This document shows positions 45,010 to 52,406 of a stretch of 64,000 bases of DNA, one piece after another. Both the position numbers and the translations under genes were made by a program. The DNA comes from Lysobacter sp. Root494 (lineage in GTDB: Bacteria; Pseudomonadota; Gammaproteobacteria; Xanthomonadales; Xanthomonadaceae): NCBI RefSeq assembly GCF_001427225.1, contig NZ_LMFH01000005.1, forward strand, positions 1,229,325-1,293,324, read 5' to 3'. The notes beneath the pieces are model-generated. The model worked only from the letters and a program-made list of their open reading frames with translations, was not told where the DNA came from and made no database searches. Position 1 is the first letter of the stretch, and each line of letters opens with the position of its first letter.

Positions 45010-45968
45010 GGATGTCGCGTCTGATTTTTCCGTTGCTGGTGGTCGTCGTCCTGCTCGCATGGTCCGCAACGGCCAGCGCGCAGACATGCACGGTCGCTTC
45101 CAGCTCCGGAATCAGTTTTGGCGGCAACCTCTCGGCGACTCCCACCGGACAGATCGATGTCGGCGGCAGCATCGTCCTGACGTGCATCGGCGGTGGCAAC
45201 GGGCAACCACGGCGTGTCTGTCTGTCGCTGGGGACGGATGCCCCGGTGCCCAACCCCCGCCGGCTGGTTTCGGGTGCAAACACCCTCAACTTCCAGCTCT
45301 ATGACAGTAGCGGCGGAGCGGTCATCGCGACTTCCACCAGCGAATCCACGGGCATGGTCATGGAGCGTGCCTTCACCTCAGGATCCCCGAGCGGCACGCC
45401 GGTGAACGTCAGCTTCCCCATCTCCGGGCGCCTGTTCGCGGGGCAGACAGCCGCATCGGGCAATTACAGTCTTGCACTCGCCATCGCCACCGACGCCGGC
45501 AATTTCACCGCGGGCAGCTGCGCGCCCGCAGGCTTGATTCCCCAGGGGTCGAGCTTTCCAGTCAACGCCGGCGTAGGCGCCGATTGCACGCTCGACATTC
45601 CCAACGTCAGTTTCGGTACCGTCACCCGGCTCACAAGCCCGATCAACGCGATTACCAATGCGACGGTGACCTGCACCAGCGGCGCGCCGTGGACGCTCGC
45701 AATGAACGCAGGATCGACACCGGGAAATACCTATGCATCGCGTCGCATGGGCCTGGGCGGAGGCGGTCCCGGCACGGTCCAATACCAGATCTACCGCGAT
45801 CCGGGTCCGGCCAACGTGTGGGGCAACGGAACGATGGGCACCGTCACGCGCACGGGCACCGGAGCCGGCACGCCACAAAGCATTCCGATCTATCTCCAGG
45901 TGCCGACGCAAGGCCCGCAGGCCGAGGGCACTTACAGCGACACGGTCACCGCTACCCTGACGTTCTGA
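45006..45968 (+). CDS. Two-domain SCPU tip protein (CsuE-like)
   Basis: The 320-residue protein has a signal peptide (LIFPLLVVVVLLAWSATASAQ) and two spore coat U domains, about residues 25-165 (QTCTVASSSGISFGG, LTCIGGG) and 170-320 (ADCTLDIPNVSFGTVTRLTS, VTCTSGAPW). The second ends TYSDTVTATLTF, the same pattern as the pilin. A two-domain protein at the end of an archaic operon is the known tip adhesin layout, as in Acinetobacter CsuE. The ATG overlaps the usher stop (ATGA). Adhesin role is by analogy. Confidence 0.85.
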   Translation: MRMSRLIFPLLVVVVLLAWSATASAQTCTVASSSGISFGGNLSATPTGQIDVGGSIVLTCIGGGNGQPRRVCLSLGTDAPVPNPRRLVSGANTLNFQLYDSSGGAVIATSTSESTGMVMERAFTSGSPSGTPVNVSFPISGRLFAGQTAASGNYSLALAIATDAGNFTAGSCAPAGLIPQGSSFPVNAGVGADCTLDIPNVSFGTVTRLTSPINAITNATVTCTSGAPWTLAMNAGSTPGNTYASRRMGLGGGGPGTVQYQIYRDPGPANVWGNGTMGTVTRTGTGAGTPQSIPIYLQVPTQGPQAEGTYSDTVTATLTF

Positions 45969-46073
45969 GAGCCGCATTTCTGTCCAGCCGGATACGCGGC
46001 AGCCCGAACTGCAGCTGGATTGAATCACGCACAGCGAGCTGCCCGACGCACCTGAATCCGTGCCATGCGGGCT

Positions 46074-46101
46074 TTGAAAACAAACGCCTTCTCTATATAC
46101 T
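46074..46101 (+). promoter_or_regulatory. Sigma-70-like promoter for tRNA-Val
   Basis: TTGAAA at 46074-46079 and TATACT at 46096-46101 with a 16-nt spacer, followed by G/C-rich sequence before the tRNA at 46133. This is the usual architecture of a stable-RNA promoter and stands out in this high-GC setting. Confidence 0.6.
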
Positions 46102-46132
46102 GCGCGGCCCAGCGGCGCCCTGCGCACGCATC

Positions 46133-46207
46133 GGGCGGTTAGCTCAGCGGTAGAGCATTGCCTTCACACGGCAAGGGTCGCAGGTTCGAACCCTGCACCG
46201 CCCACCA
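46133..46207 (+). tRNA. tRNA-Val (anticodon CAC)
   Basis: A 75-nt cloverleaf. Acceptor GGGCGGT pairs with ACCGCCC, the D-arm is GCTC...GAGC, the anticodon stem TTGCC/GGCAA encloses the loop TTCACAC with anticodon CAC (decodes GTG), and the T-arm GCAGG/CCTGC carries TTCGAAC. CCA is encoded. The terminator at 46225 and the tandem repeat at 46264 follow. I see no att-like repeat or integrase near it. Confidence 0.95.
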
Positions 46208-46224
46208 CTCCTTCATGGTGTTGC

Positions 46225-46251
46225 AAAAAGCCGGCCCAGTGCCGGTTTTTT
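46225..46251 (+). terminator. Rho-independent terminator after tRNA-Val
   Basis: A run of A's, then a CCGGC/GCCGG hairpin with a short loop (46231-46245) and a run of T's to 46251. It sits 18 nt downstream of the tRNA 3' end and probably ends its transcript. It could also work in the other direction because the A tract precedes the stem. Confidence 0.7.
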
Positions 46252-46263
46252 CGTTTTCCATCG

Positions 46264-46394
46264 TCGTCCCTGCATCGTCCCTGCATCGTCCCTGCATCGT
46301 CCCTGCATCGTCCCTGCATCGTCCCTGCATCGTCCCTGCATCGTCCCTGCATCGTCCCTGCATCGTCCCTGCATCGTCCCTGCATCGTCCCTGC
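46264..46394. repeat. 11-bp tandem repeat array, about 12 copies
   Basis: The unit TCGTCCCTGCA repeats without interruption, giving about 11.9 copies over 131 nt with essentially no variation. The period is not a multiple of 3, so open frames through it show an artificial 11-residue repeat (DDAGTMQGRCR on the minus strand). There are no spacers, so it is not a CRISPR array. It is a minisatellite-like sequence of recent expansion; function unknown. Confidence 0.95.
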
Positions 46395-46464
46395 CGGGCT
46401 TGTGGCCAATGAAGCCAACCCGCGTCCGTTACTTGCCTATCCGATCGTAAACACCGTTGAATGG

Positions 46465-46534
46465 CGCCTGGCATCCATCAAATCGAACGGCATCGCTGCT
46501 CCCCGACACGATAGGGAATCGCGAATGCCAGGCG
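46465..46534. other. Remainder of intergenic region with 10-bp inverted repeat
   Basis: CGCCTGGCAT at 46465-46474 and its exact complement ATGCCAGGCG at 46525-46534, separated by 50 nt, lie in the otherwise featureless stretch 46395-46656 between the tandem repeat and the GGDEF-EAL gene. No gene or clear sigma-28/sigma-54 promoter was found there. The meaning of the inverted repeat is unknown. Confidence 0.4.
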
Positions 46535-46656
46535 AGACCGGCTATGGCGACAGGACCAATGGTTAATTGCAGCGCGAATGTTCGTAGCCGGTCATCGGAG
46601 TGCGGACTCGGGGACCTGTTGCCGCCGCTTCGCGCACGCCGGATCCCGCCGCGTCC

Positions 46657-48393
46657 ATGAGCACGCGGTACGACCAGCACGGCAGCATTCCCGTCGATCC
46701 GACCACGTCGCTTTACCGTCTGGGCGCCGGCGGACCGAGCCTCTCCGCTGGGCTCGCGGCAGCGGGTGCGACGGGACGGCGCGTCGCGCTGTTGCATATC
46801 GACATCGACCGCTTCGGTGCGATCAACGACAGCATGGGCCATGCCGTTGGCGACCAGGTGCTTGCAGCGATCGCGCAACGGCTCGACAAGGCCATGCCGG
46901 CCGAAGGCTGGTTATGGCGGCTCGGAAGCGACGAGTTCGTGGCGGGAATCGGTTATCGCCGCGACGAACCCGATGGCATGGCACTGGCCGAGCGACTGCA
47001 CGATGCTTTCGATTCCCCCCTGTCGGTCCCGCCGTACGTGTTGCAGGTGAGTCTGGCGATCGGCATCGCCGTGTATCCCGACGACGCGCAGGATGCAGCC
47101 GGCCTGCTCGCGCAGGCCGACGAGGCTGTGCGCCTGGCCAAGCGCGAGAGCAACAACGGCATCGGTCTGTCCGTGTTGCCCAACGGCTCGCCGCAGAATC
47201 ACGAAAACCTGTCGCGCACCGTGGTCGATGCCCTGGCGAACGATGAGTTCAAGCTGTTCTATCAGCCGACGGTCAACGCGCAGGACGGCAGCATCGACGC
47301 AGTAAGCGTGCTGCTGCGCTGGCAGACGTCCGATCACGGACTGTTGCGACCCGGCAATTTCCTCGACGTGATCGACCGCAGCGGGCTGTCCGCGCGCGTC
47401 GGCTACTGGGTGGTGAACCGCGCCATTTCGCAACTCGCGAAATGGCGCGCGGAAGGCCTGGATTACCTCAACATCTCCGTGCACCTGGCCAACCCGATGC
47501 TGATCCGCCCGGATTGCACGGACCTGATCGGGCAGATGTTGCACAAGCACCAGATTCCGGCCCGCGCGTTGGAGTTCGAAGTCTCCGAAAGCGTGCTTGC
47601 CCTGGATGCCCGCAACGTTGCAGGCACCCTGGCCGGCCTGCGTGCGCTCGGCGCGACGATGACGGTGCAGGACTTCGGCATGGGTGGGCTCGGGCTCGCT
47701 GCCCTGGCTCAATACCCGCTGGATCGCCTCAAGATCGACCGCAGCCTGATCCACAACATCGCCAGCGATCCGCGGGCGGCGGCGATCGTGCGCGGGATCA
47801 TCGCGCTGGGTCACCGGCTTGGAATGAAGGTCACGGCGAAGGGCGTGGAGACCGAAGCCGAAGTCAACTTCCTCCGCCGCAACCACTGCGATTTCTTCCT
47901 CGGGCATCTCTTCAGTCCGCCTCGCCCGGCCGGGGACATGGGCGAACTGATCCGCCGCCGCTTCCTGTTGCCGGAAGCATTCGCGGCCACGCGTCCGGAA
48001 CGCACGCTGCTGCTGCTCGACGACGAGAACAACGTGCTGCGCTCGCTCGTGCGCCTGTTCCGCCGCGACGGTTATCGCCTGCTGACGGCGAGCAGCGTCC
48101 GTGAAGCCTTCGACCTTCTCGCGAACAATCCCGTCCAGGTGATCCTGTCCGACCAGCGCATGCCCGACATGAACGGCACCGAGTTCCTGGAGCGTGTCCG
48201 CGATCTTTATCCGGACACGATGCGCATGGTCCTGTCCGGTTACACGGACCTGGCGACGATCACCGATGCGATCAATCGCGGCGCGATCTACCGCTTCCTG
48301 ACCAAGCCGTGGAACGACGACGAACTGCGCGAGCACATCCGCGATGCGTTCCGCGCGCATGAACGCGTGGGAACTTACGAAGAGAGCTTCTGA
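46657..48393 (+). CDS. GGDEF-EAL-REC protein with degenerate catalytic motifs
   Basis: About 578 residues with three domains. The GGDEF domain (about 40-190) carries GSDEF instead of GGDEF near residue 90. The EAL domain (about 196-440) reads SVLLRW where EALLRW is expected (residues 217-222), QDFGMGG for DDFGTG, and AKGVET for AEGVET; the loss of the Glu residues predicts no phosphodiesterase activity. A C-terminal receiver domain follows (LLLDDENNVL, phospho-acceptor Asp499 in ILSDQRMPD, Lys550), an unusual position. It faces a histidine kinase gene across a 54-nt gap, next to the flagellar cluster. Probably a c-di-GMP-binding or regulatory protein; start ATG 46657 fits. Confidence 0.85.
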   Translation: MSTRYDQHGSIPVDPTTSLYRLGAGGPSLSAGLAAAGATGRRVALLHIDIDRFGAINDSMGHAVGDQVLAAIAQRLDKAMPAEGWLWRLGSDEFVAGIGYRRDEPDGMALAERLHDAFDSPLSVPPYVLQVSLAIGIAVYPDDAQDAAGLLAQADEAVRLAKRESNNGIGLSVLPNGSPQNHENLSRTVVDALANDEFKLFYQPTVNAQDGSIDAVSVLLRWQTSDHGLLRPGNFLDVIDRSGLSARVGYWVVNRAISQLAKWRAEGLDYLNISVHLANPMLIRPDCTDLIGQMLHKHQIPARALEFEVSESVLALDARNVAGTLAGLRALGATMTVQDFGMGGLGLAALAQYPLDRLKIDRSLIHNIASDPRAAAIVRGIIALGHRLGMKVTAKGVETEAEVNFLRRNHCDFFLGHLFSPPRPAGDMGELIRRRFLLPEAFAATRPERTLLLLDDENNVLRSLVRLFRRDGYRLLTASSVREAFDLLANNPVQVILSDQRMPDMNGTEFLERVRDLYPDTMRMVLSGYTDLATITDAINRGAIYRFLTKPWNDDELREHIRDAFRAHERVGTYEESF

Positions 48394-48398
48394 GGGCG

Positions 48399-48437
48399 CA
48401 TCGCCCGCCGGTTCCAACGCCGTGGCAACGGGCGATG
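48399..48437. terminator. Possible bidirectional terminator hairpin
   Basis: CATCGCCCG (48399-48407) and CGGGCGATG (48429-48437) are perfect complements flanking a 21-nt loop, between the convergent GGDEF-EAL-REC gene and the kinase gene. There is no T tract, so this is only a plausible transcriptional boundary. Confidence 0.35.
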
Positions 48438-48447
48438 AGCGTCCGCG

Positions 48448-49665
48448 CTATCCGCCTTCAGGCTGGACGACCGGCAGCACCAGCCGGAATACGCTGCCGC
48501 TGCCGCGCGCGCTGCTGACTTCGATCCGGCCGTGGTGCTTGGCAACGATGTTGTAGGCGACCGCCAATCCCAGGCCGGTGCCGCGGCCGATCGGCTTGGT
48601 GGTGAAGAACGGCTCGAAGATGCGCGGCAAGGCTTCGGGGGCGATGCCGCAGCCGGTGTCCGCGATGCTGATCCATGCTTCGCCATTCTCCGCACCGGTA
48701 GCGATGACGATGCTGCCGCGTTTCTCGATCGCCTGGCCCGCGTTGATGAGCAGCGTCATCAGCACCTGGTTGATTTCCGATGCGTGGCATTCCACCAGCG
48801 GCATCTCGCCGTAGTGCTTCTCCAGGTGAACCTTGTACTTGAGCTCGTTCCAGACGATGTTGATCGTCGATTCGAGCCCCTTGTGCAGGTCCGCCGGGCG
48901 CATCGGTTCGCTGCTGCTTCGCGAGAAATCCTTCAGGTCCTGCACGATCTTGGTGACTCGCTCGATGCCTTCGCGCGATTCCTCGAGCAGCTTGGGCAGG
49001 TCGCCGGCGATGAAGTCGATATCGAGCCTGTCGCGCCTGGCCTGCACTTCGTGGCGGCGCGCGACCGGATCGTCCGACTGGAGGACCGAGTCGTAGCACT
49101 CGACCAATGCGAACAGCGCGCCGACGTATTCCTGCAGCGTGCCCAGGTTCGAATGCACGTAACCGATCGGATTGTTGATCTCGTGCGCGACGCCGGCGGC
49201 GAGCTGGCCGATCGACGCCATCTTTTCCGATTGCAGCAGCTGTTCGTGCGAGCCCCCCAGGCGCCGGAAGGTATGAGCGAACCGGTCGTGCGGCGCATCG
49301 GTTGCGTGCGCGTCTGCGCTGCCTGCAGCACCCACTTCGCCAATGGTCAGAAGGCTGCGCGTCGCCTCGCCCTGTTTGCCCGTGTAGAGGCGCACGCCCA
49401 GCGTCGTGCCCTGGACATCGAGTTCGCCGGTCCAGCGGCCTGTCGCCCTCGCCTCCGCCCATTCGTCCTGCGACACCAGGCCCAACAGGAATTCGGGACC
49501 GGCGCCGGGACGGAGCCGCGCGGCCAGCGCATGGCTGGACGGATTGGCATGGAGGATCAGGCCGTGCGCATCGACCAGCATTGCCGCACTGCCCACGGTA
49601 TCGACGACCCAGCGCATGTCGTCGCTGCGGCTGACGGACGACGGATTCGATTCGTGTTCGCTCAT
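48448..49665 (-). CDS. PAS-containing sensor histidine kinase
   Basis: The 405-residue cytoplasmic kinase has an N-terminal PAS-like region (MRWVVDTVGSAAMLVDAHGLILHANPSSHAL), a HisKA domain with the phospho-acceptor His161 in LAAGVAHEINNPIGYVHSNLG, and a HATPase domain (N box NQVLMTLLINAGQAI, G boxes ISIADTGCGIAP and GRGTGLGLAVAYNI). No receiver domain is attached. The receiver of the facing GGDEF-EAL-REC protein is a candidate partner. The start overlaps flgN by 4 nt, making it the third gene of the flgM-flgN transcript. Confidence 0.9.
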   Translation of the reverse strand: MSEHESNPSSVSRSDDMRWVVDTVGSAAMLVDAHGLILHANPSSHALAARLRPGAGPEFLLGLVSQDEWAEARATGRWTGELDVQGTTLGVRLYTGKQGEATRSLLTIGEVGAAGSADAHATDAPHDRFAHTFRRLGGSHEQLLQSEKMASIGQLAAGVAHEINNPIGYVHSNLGTLQEYVGALFALVECYDSVLQSDDPVARRHEVQARRDRLDIDFIAGDLPKLLEESREGIERVTKIVQDLKDFSRSSSEPMRPADLHKGLESTINIVWNELKYKVHLEKHYGEMPLVECHASEINQVLMTLLINAGQAIEKRGSIVIATGAENGEAWISIADTGCGIAPEALPRIFEPFFTTKPIGRGTGLGLAVAYNIVAKHHGRIEVSSARGSGSVFRLVLPVVQPEGG

Positions 49666-50018
49666 CCCACCCCGAGGCAGCGCGCCGTAGGGCTGGCGCC
49701 CGGCTGCCCGGTGGCATCGTACACGCCGGTGGATTCCACGCGGCCGAGATGGCGCAACGCCCAGCTCACTTCACGGCGGCGACGCGCCAGCAGGATGCCG
49801 TTGGCCTGGTTGAAATCGCGCAACGCGTGCAGGCGGTCCACATTGCCCGCATCCGGTGGAAGGCTTTCGGCCTCGCGCAGCGCGGTGAGCTTGGCCGCGG
49901 TCGAGCTGAGCAGCGCTTCGGCGTCGTGTTCGAGCAGCGCGCGCCGTTCCGCGTTGAGCGCGAGTTCCAGCGCTTCGAGCGGATGCGGGGCGGTGGTCGG
50001 ATCCACGACAGGGGACAT
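49662..50018 (-). CDS. flgN: FlgN-family flagellar chaperone
   Basis: A 118-residue helical protein (LEALELALNAERRALLEHDAEALLSSTAAKLTAL... LHALRDFNQANGILLARRRREV), the typical FlgN pattern. FlgN escorts the hook-associated proteins FlgK and FlgL to the export gate. It lies 26 nt after flgM and overlaps the kinase gene by 4 nt. A GVYDATGQ-type tail also fits xanthomonad FlgN. Confidence 0.85.
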   Translation of the reverse strand: MSPVVDPTTAPHPLEALELALNAERRALLEHDAEALLSSTAAKLTALREAESLPPDAGNVDRLHALRDFNQANGILLARRRREVSWALRHLGRVESTGVYDATGQPGASPTARCLGVG

Positions 50019-50044
50019 GGTCGGTGCGTGTGGCTCTGCAGCTT

Positions 50045-50353
50045 CTACTTCGTCAGCGCACGGTCGAGATCGAGCATGCGGTCGGCGACCTTTGCCGCAT
50101 CGACGCGATAGCTGCCGTCGGCAATGGCCGCGCGCAGCGCATTGACGCGGGCGACGTCGATGCCGGCCGGGGCGGAACCCAGCTGGCGTTCGAGGGCTTG
50201 CAGGCTTTCGGCTTCACCAGTGAAGCGCACGCTTTCGGTCGTGCTGGCGGCGGACACCGGCTGGCCGCGTTCCGCGCCGGCACGGGCAGCCGACGAGGCC
50301 ACGGGCTCGGATGGCCGTGCAAGCGGCTGCGATCCTTCGATCTTGTGGGTCAT
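50045..50353 (-). CDS. flgM: Anti-sigma-28 factor FlgM
   Basis: A 102-residue protein. The C-terminal half (VRFTGEAESLQALERQL, RVNALRAAIADGSYRVDAAKVADRMLDLDRAL) is the FlgM sigma-binding helix pattern, and the N-terminal half is flexible and Ala/Ser/Pro-rich. It inhibits FliA until the hook is complete and is then exported. AGGAG precedes the ATG at 50353. A sigma-28-like promoter lies upstream (50384-50410), as expected for the autoregulatory late promoter of flgM. Confidence 0.9.
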   Translation of the reverse strand: MTHKIEGSQPLARPSEPVASSAARAGAERGQPVSAASTTESVRFTGEAESLQALERQLGSAPAGIDVARVNALRAAIADGSYRVDAAKVADRMLDLDRALTK

Positions 50354-50383
50354 GACGCACTCCTGATGACTCGGTCGAGCACT

Positions 50384-50410
50384 GTAACGGCACCGCTCCG
50401 CCGAACTTGA
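50384..50410 (-). promoter_or_regulatory. Sigma-28-type promoter of flgM
   Basis: Read on the minus strand: TCAAGTTC, 11-nt spacer, GCCGTTAC, against the consensus TAAAGTTT-N11-GCCGATAA. The same -10 (GCCGTTAC) occurs before flagellin. The predicted transcript starts about 24 nt before the flgM ATG, leaving room for the AGGAG. Confidence 0.65.
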
Positions 50411-50441
50411 GCCTGCCCTGGCGATGGATTGAAGCGGCAGG

Positions 50442-51125
50442 TCACGGCAGGACCTCCACGGTCCCGTCCGCGCCCAGCTGGCCGCGGAGAATACGGCGGG
50501 ACACGGTGTTTTCCACCGTGATCCGACCGCCAGGCTGGGCCGGGCCCAGCGCGCGCCCCTGCATCCGGACCTCCACGCCACCGGACCGTGCCAGCAGTAC
50601 CACCGGATCGCCACGTCGCAGTGTCGCGCCCACGGCAAAATCCGCTTCGGTGGGAACGGTACCGGCTGCGAGCAGGCGGCGGGGCACGCGACCGGCCAGC
50701 GCGGCCGGATCGCTGAAAGCCGTGCCCGTCAACGTGGCCATGTCGCGGCGCTGGACGATGAGTTGCTGCGCAGCGATCGGCATGCCTGGCGAGGCAGGCG
50801 CGGCGAGGACAACGACGTCGGCTTCGCGATGCGCCTGCACCGGCACGTACACACGCCAACCCGGTGCATCGGGACAGCGCACGAGTGCCGTGCGTGGACC
50901 CGACGCGGCGGCCTGTAGCGGCTGCGCGCAGCGCGGAAGCCGCAAAGCCGCGTCGAGCGTGGCGTCGGCGTCGGCGGGAGCGCCTACCGCCGCGATCGCC
51001 GCAGCCCGTATAGCGTCCGGCGGATGCGATGCGCCCCGGTCCGCCGCGTCCGCAACGGCGACGCCGCCGCACGCGAACAGGACGGACAGCAGTGACGCGG
51101 GCAGGCGGGGGCGGAACGAGAACAT
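50442..51125 (-). CDS. flgA: Flagellar P-ring assembly chaperone FlgA
   Basis: A 227-residue protein with a signal peptide (LPASLLSVLFACGGVAVADA), an N-terminal region with the paired Cys (LRLPRCAQPLQA, TALVRCPDAPGWRVYVPV) and a C-terminal SAF/ChapFlgA domain (RVPRRLLAAGTVPTEADFAVGATLRRGDPVVLLARSG). It helps FlgI form the P ring in the periplasm. It is on the minus strand, divergent from cheV, and its start lies at the predicted start point of a sigma-54-like promoter. Confidence 0.92.
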   Translation of the reverse strand: MFSFRPRLPASLLSVLFACGGVAVADAADRGASHPPDAIRAAAIAAVGAPADADATLDAALRLPRCAQPLQAAASGPRTALVRCPDAPGWRVYVPVQAHREADVVVLAAPASPGMPIAAQQLIVQRRDMATLTGTAFSDPAALAGRVPRRLLAAGTVPTEADFAVGATLRRGDPVVLLARSGGVEVRMQGRALGPAQPGGRITVENTVSRRILRGQLGADGTVEVLP

Positions 51126-51135
51126 GCCGGCACGT

Positions 51136-51151
51136 TGCAAGGCGCGTGCCC
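51136..51151 (-). promoter_or_regulatory. Sigma-54-like promoter before flgA
   Basis: Read on the minus strand: GGGCACGCGCCTTGCA, matching TGGCACG-N4-TTGCA except for the first base; the GG and GC doublets are exactly 10 nt apart. The -12 C is at 51137, so the expected start point is near 51125, the first base of the flgA ATG. The transcript would be leaderless, which makes this a strong motif in an unusual place. Confidence 0.5.
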
Positions 51152-51173
51152 GGCGCATCGCGGAGCGCCAGGC

Positions 51174-51200
51174 TCAAGGAATGGGCTTTGCAGCCGACAA
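51174..51200 (+). promoter_or_regulatory. Sigma-28-like promoter before cheV
   Basis: TCAAGGAA (51174-51181), 11-nt spacer, GCCGACAA (51193-51200), seven of eight bases of GCCGATAA at the -10. The cheV ATG starts at 51208, seven nt downstream, so transcription would begin at or next to the start codon. Confidence 0.5.
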
Positions 51201-51207
51201 ACCGCCC

Positions 51208-52125
51208 ATGAGCCAGGACCTGCTAGACCGCATCGACCAACGCACCCGGCTGGCCGGACACAACCGGCTGGCGTTGCTGTTGTTCCGGCTCGCTTCGCGT
51301 CAGCTTTTTGGCGTGAACGTCTTCAAGGTGCAGGAAGTGCTGCCGCGGCCCGCCCTGTTCACCCTGCCCTCGCTGCCGGCGGCGTTCGTGGGTGCCGCCG
51401 ACGTGCGCGGACGCAGCGTGCCGGTGCTCGACCTCGCGCGGGCGATCGGTCATGCGAGTGACGCCGAATTCGAACCGAAGTACCTGGTCGTCACCGAATT
51501 CAACCGCTCGGTGCAGGGCTTCCTCGTGGGCGGCGTCGACCGCATCGTCAACATCGCGGTGGAACAGATCCAGCCGCCGCCGGAACTGGGCGGCGACAGC
51601 CATTACCTCACCGGCATTACCCGCCACCAGGGCGAGCTGATCCAGCTGATCGACGTGGAAAGCGTGCTGGCCGAGTCCGCCCCGCGCAGCAGCGACGGCG
51701 GCGCGATCTCGATCCTGCCCATGACGGCGGGTCCGCGCGAAGTGCTGGTCGTCGACGACTCGCGCGTCGCGCGCAACCAGATCCGCGCCGTGCTGCACCA
51801 GCTCGGGCTGGAAGCGACGCTGCTGTCCGATGGCCGTCAGGCACTCGATCACCTGCAGTTGATGGCCCGCTCGGGGCAGCCGCCGCACGAACGCTATGCC
51901 ATGGTCATCTCCGACATCGAAATGCCGGCGATGGACGGTTACACCCTGACGACGGAAATCCGTCACGACCCGGCGCTGCGCGGACTCTTCGTGCTGTTGC
52001 ATACCTCGCTGTCGGGCGTGTTCAACCAGGCGATGGTGGAACGCGTCGGCGCGGACGACTTCGTGCCGAAGTACTCGGAGCGGGATCTGGCGGACCGGAT
52101 CGCAGCGCGGATTCGGGCGTTTTGA
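51208..52125 (+). CDS. cheV: Chemotaxis coupling protein CheV (CheW-REC)
   Basis: A 305-residue protein. MSQDLLDRIDQRTRLAGHNRLALLLF is the classic CheV start, followed by a CheW domain (residues about 25-165: FGVNVFKVQEVL, GAADVRGRSVPVLDLARAIG, ITRHQGELIQLIDVESVL) and a receiver domain (EVLVVDDSRVARNQI, phospho-acceptor Asp236 in ISDIEMPAMDG, FVPKYS). It couples chemoreceptors to CheA and adapts signalling. It is divergent from flgA. An upstream ATG at 51181 would extend it by nine residues but lies in the predicted promoter. Confidence 0.93.
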   Translation: MSQDLLDRIDQRTRLAGHNRLALLLFRLASRQLFGVNVFKVQEVLPRPALFTLPSLPAAFVGAADVRGRSVPVLDLARAIGHASDAEFEPKYLVVTEFNRSVQGFLVGGVDRIVNIAVEQIQPPPELGGDSHYLTGITRHQGELIQLIDVESVLAESAPRSSDGGAISILPMTAGPREVLVVDDSRVARNQIRAVLHQLGLEATLLSDGRQALDHLQLMARSGQPPHERYAMVISDIEMPAMDGYTLTTEIRHDPALRGLFVLLHTSLSGVFNQAMVERVGADDFVPKYSERDLADRIAARIRAF

Positions 52126-52130
52126 TGCTC

Positions 52131-52300
52131 GTCATCCCTGCGAAGCGCTCTTTCACAACCTAAGGCTGGTCAAGCAGGGATCCAGTGCCTTGCTTCTGAT
52201 TCTCGAGCGCGAAAGGCGCTGGATGAACGGACATGCGTCCGTGGAAAAGACGCCTGCTTGACCAGCCTTCGGCTGCGAAAGAGCGCTTCGCAGGAATGAC
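52131..52300. repeat. Dispersed palindromic repeat A (before flgB)
   Basis: Long inverted repeat: left arm 52131-52178 starts GTCATCCCTGCGAAGCGC, right arm 52253-52300 ends with its near-complement, 44 of 48 bases paired. The core resembles the GTCATTCCTGCGAA...ATCCAGTG family, interspersed in many proteobacterial genomes. It fills the gap between cheV and the flgB promoter and could act as a terminator or boundary. Confidence 0.85.
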
Positions 52301-52356
52301 GGACAGGACCGATCCGTCGGGGTTTCCTGACAACGTCGGGCGAGCATCACGTCCGC

Positions 52357-52372
52357 TGGCACGCCGCTTGCC
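52357..52372 (+). promoter_or_regulatory. Sigma-54 promoter of the flgB operon
   Basis: TGGCACGCCGCTTGCC is an almost exact -24/-12 element (TGGCACG-N4-TTGC). The GC of -12 is at 52370-52371, so the transcript would begin about 24 nt before the flgB ATG, followed by a GGAG. RpoN/FleQ control of the early flg operon is known in xanthomonads and pseudomonads. I did not locate the activator site. Confidence 0.8.
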
Positions 52373-52406
52373 TCACCCGGGAGGAAATCCGCTCCCGGAG
52401 AGCACC

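Noticed and set aside
46133-46207. tRNA-Val as an integration site of a genomic island
   Set aside because: No integrase, no direct repeat of the tRNA 3' end and no shift in composition were found on either side within the window.
46264-46394. CRISPR array
   Set aside because: Repeats are only 11 bp, contiguous and without spacers, with no cas genes nearby.
46139-46474. Minus-strand open frame of 111 codons spanning the tRNA and the tandem repeat
   Set aside because: It is created by the repeat of period 11, which gives an 11-residue periodic product, and it crosses the tRNA gene; there is no sign of a protein.
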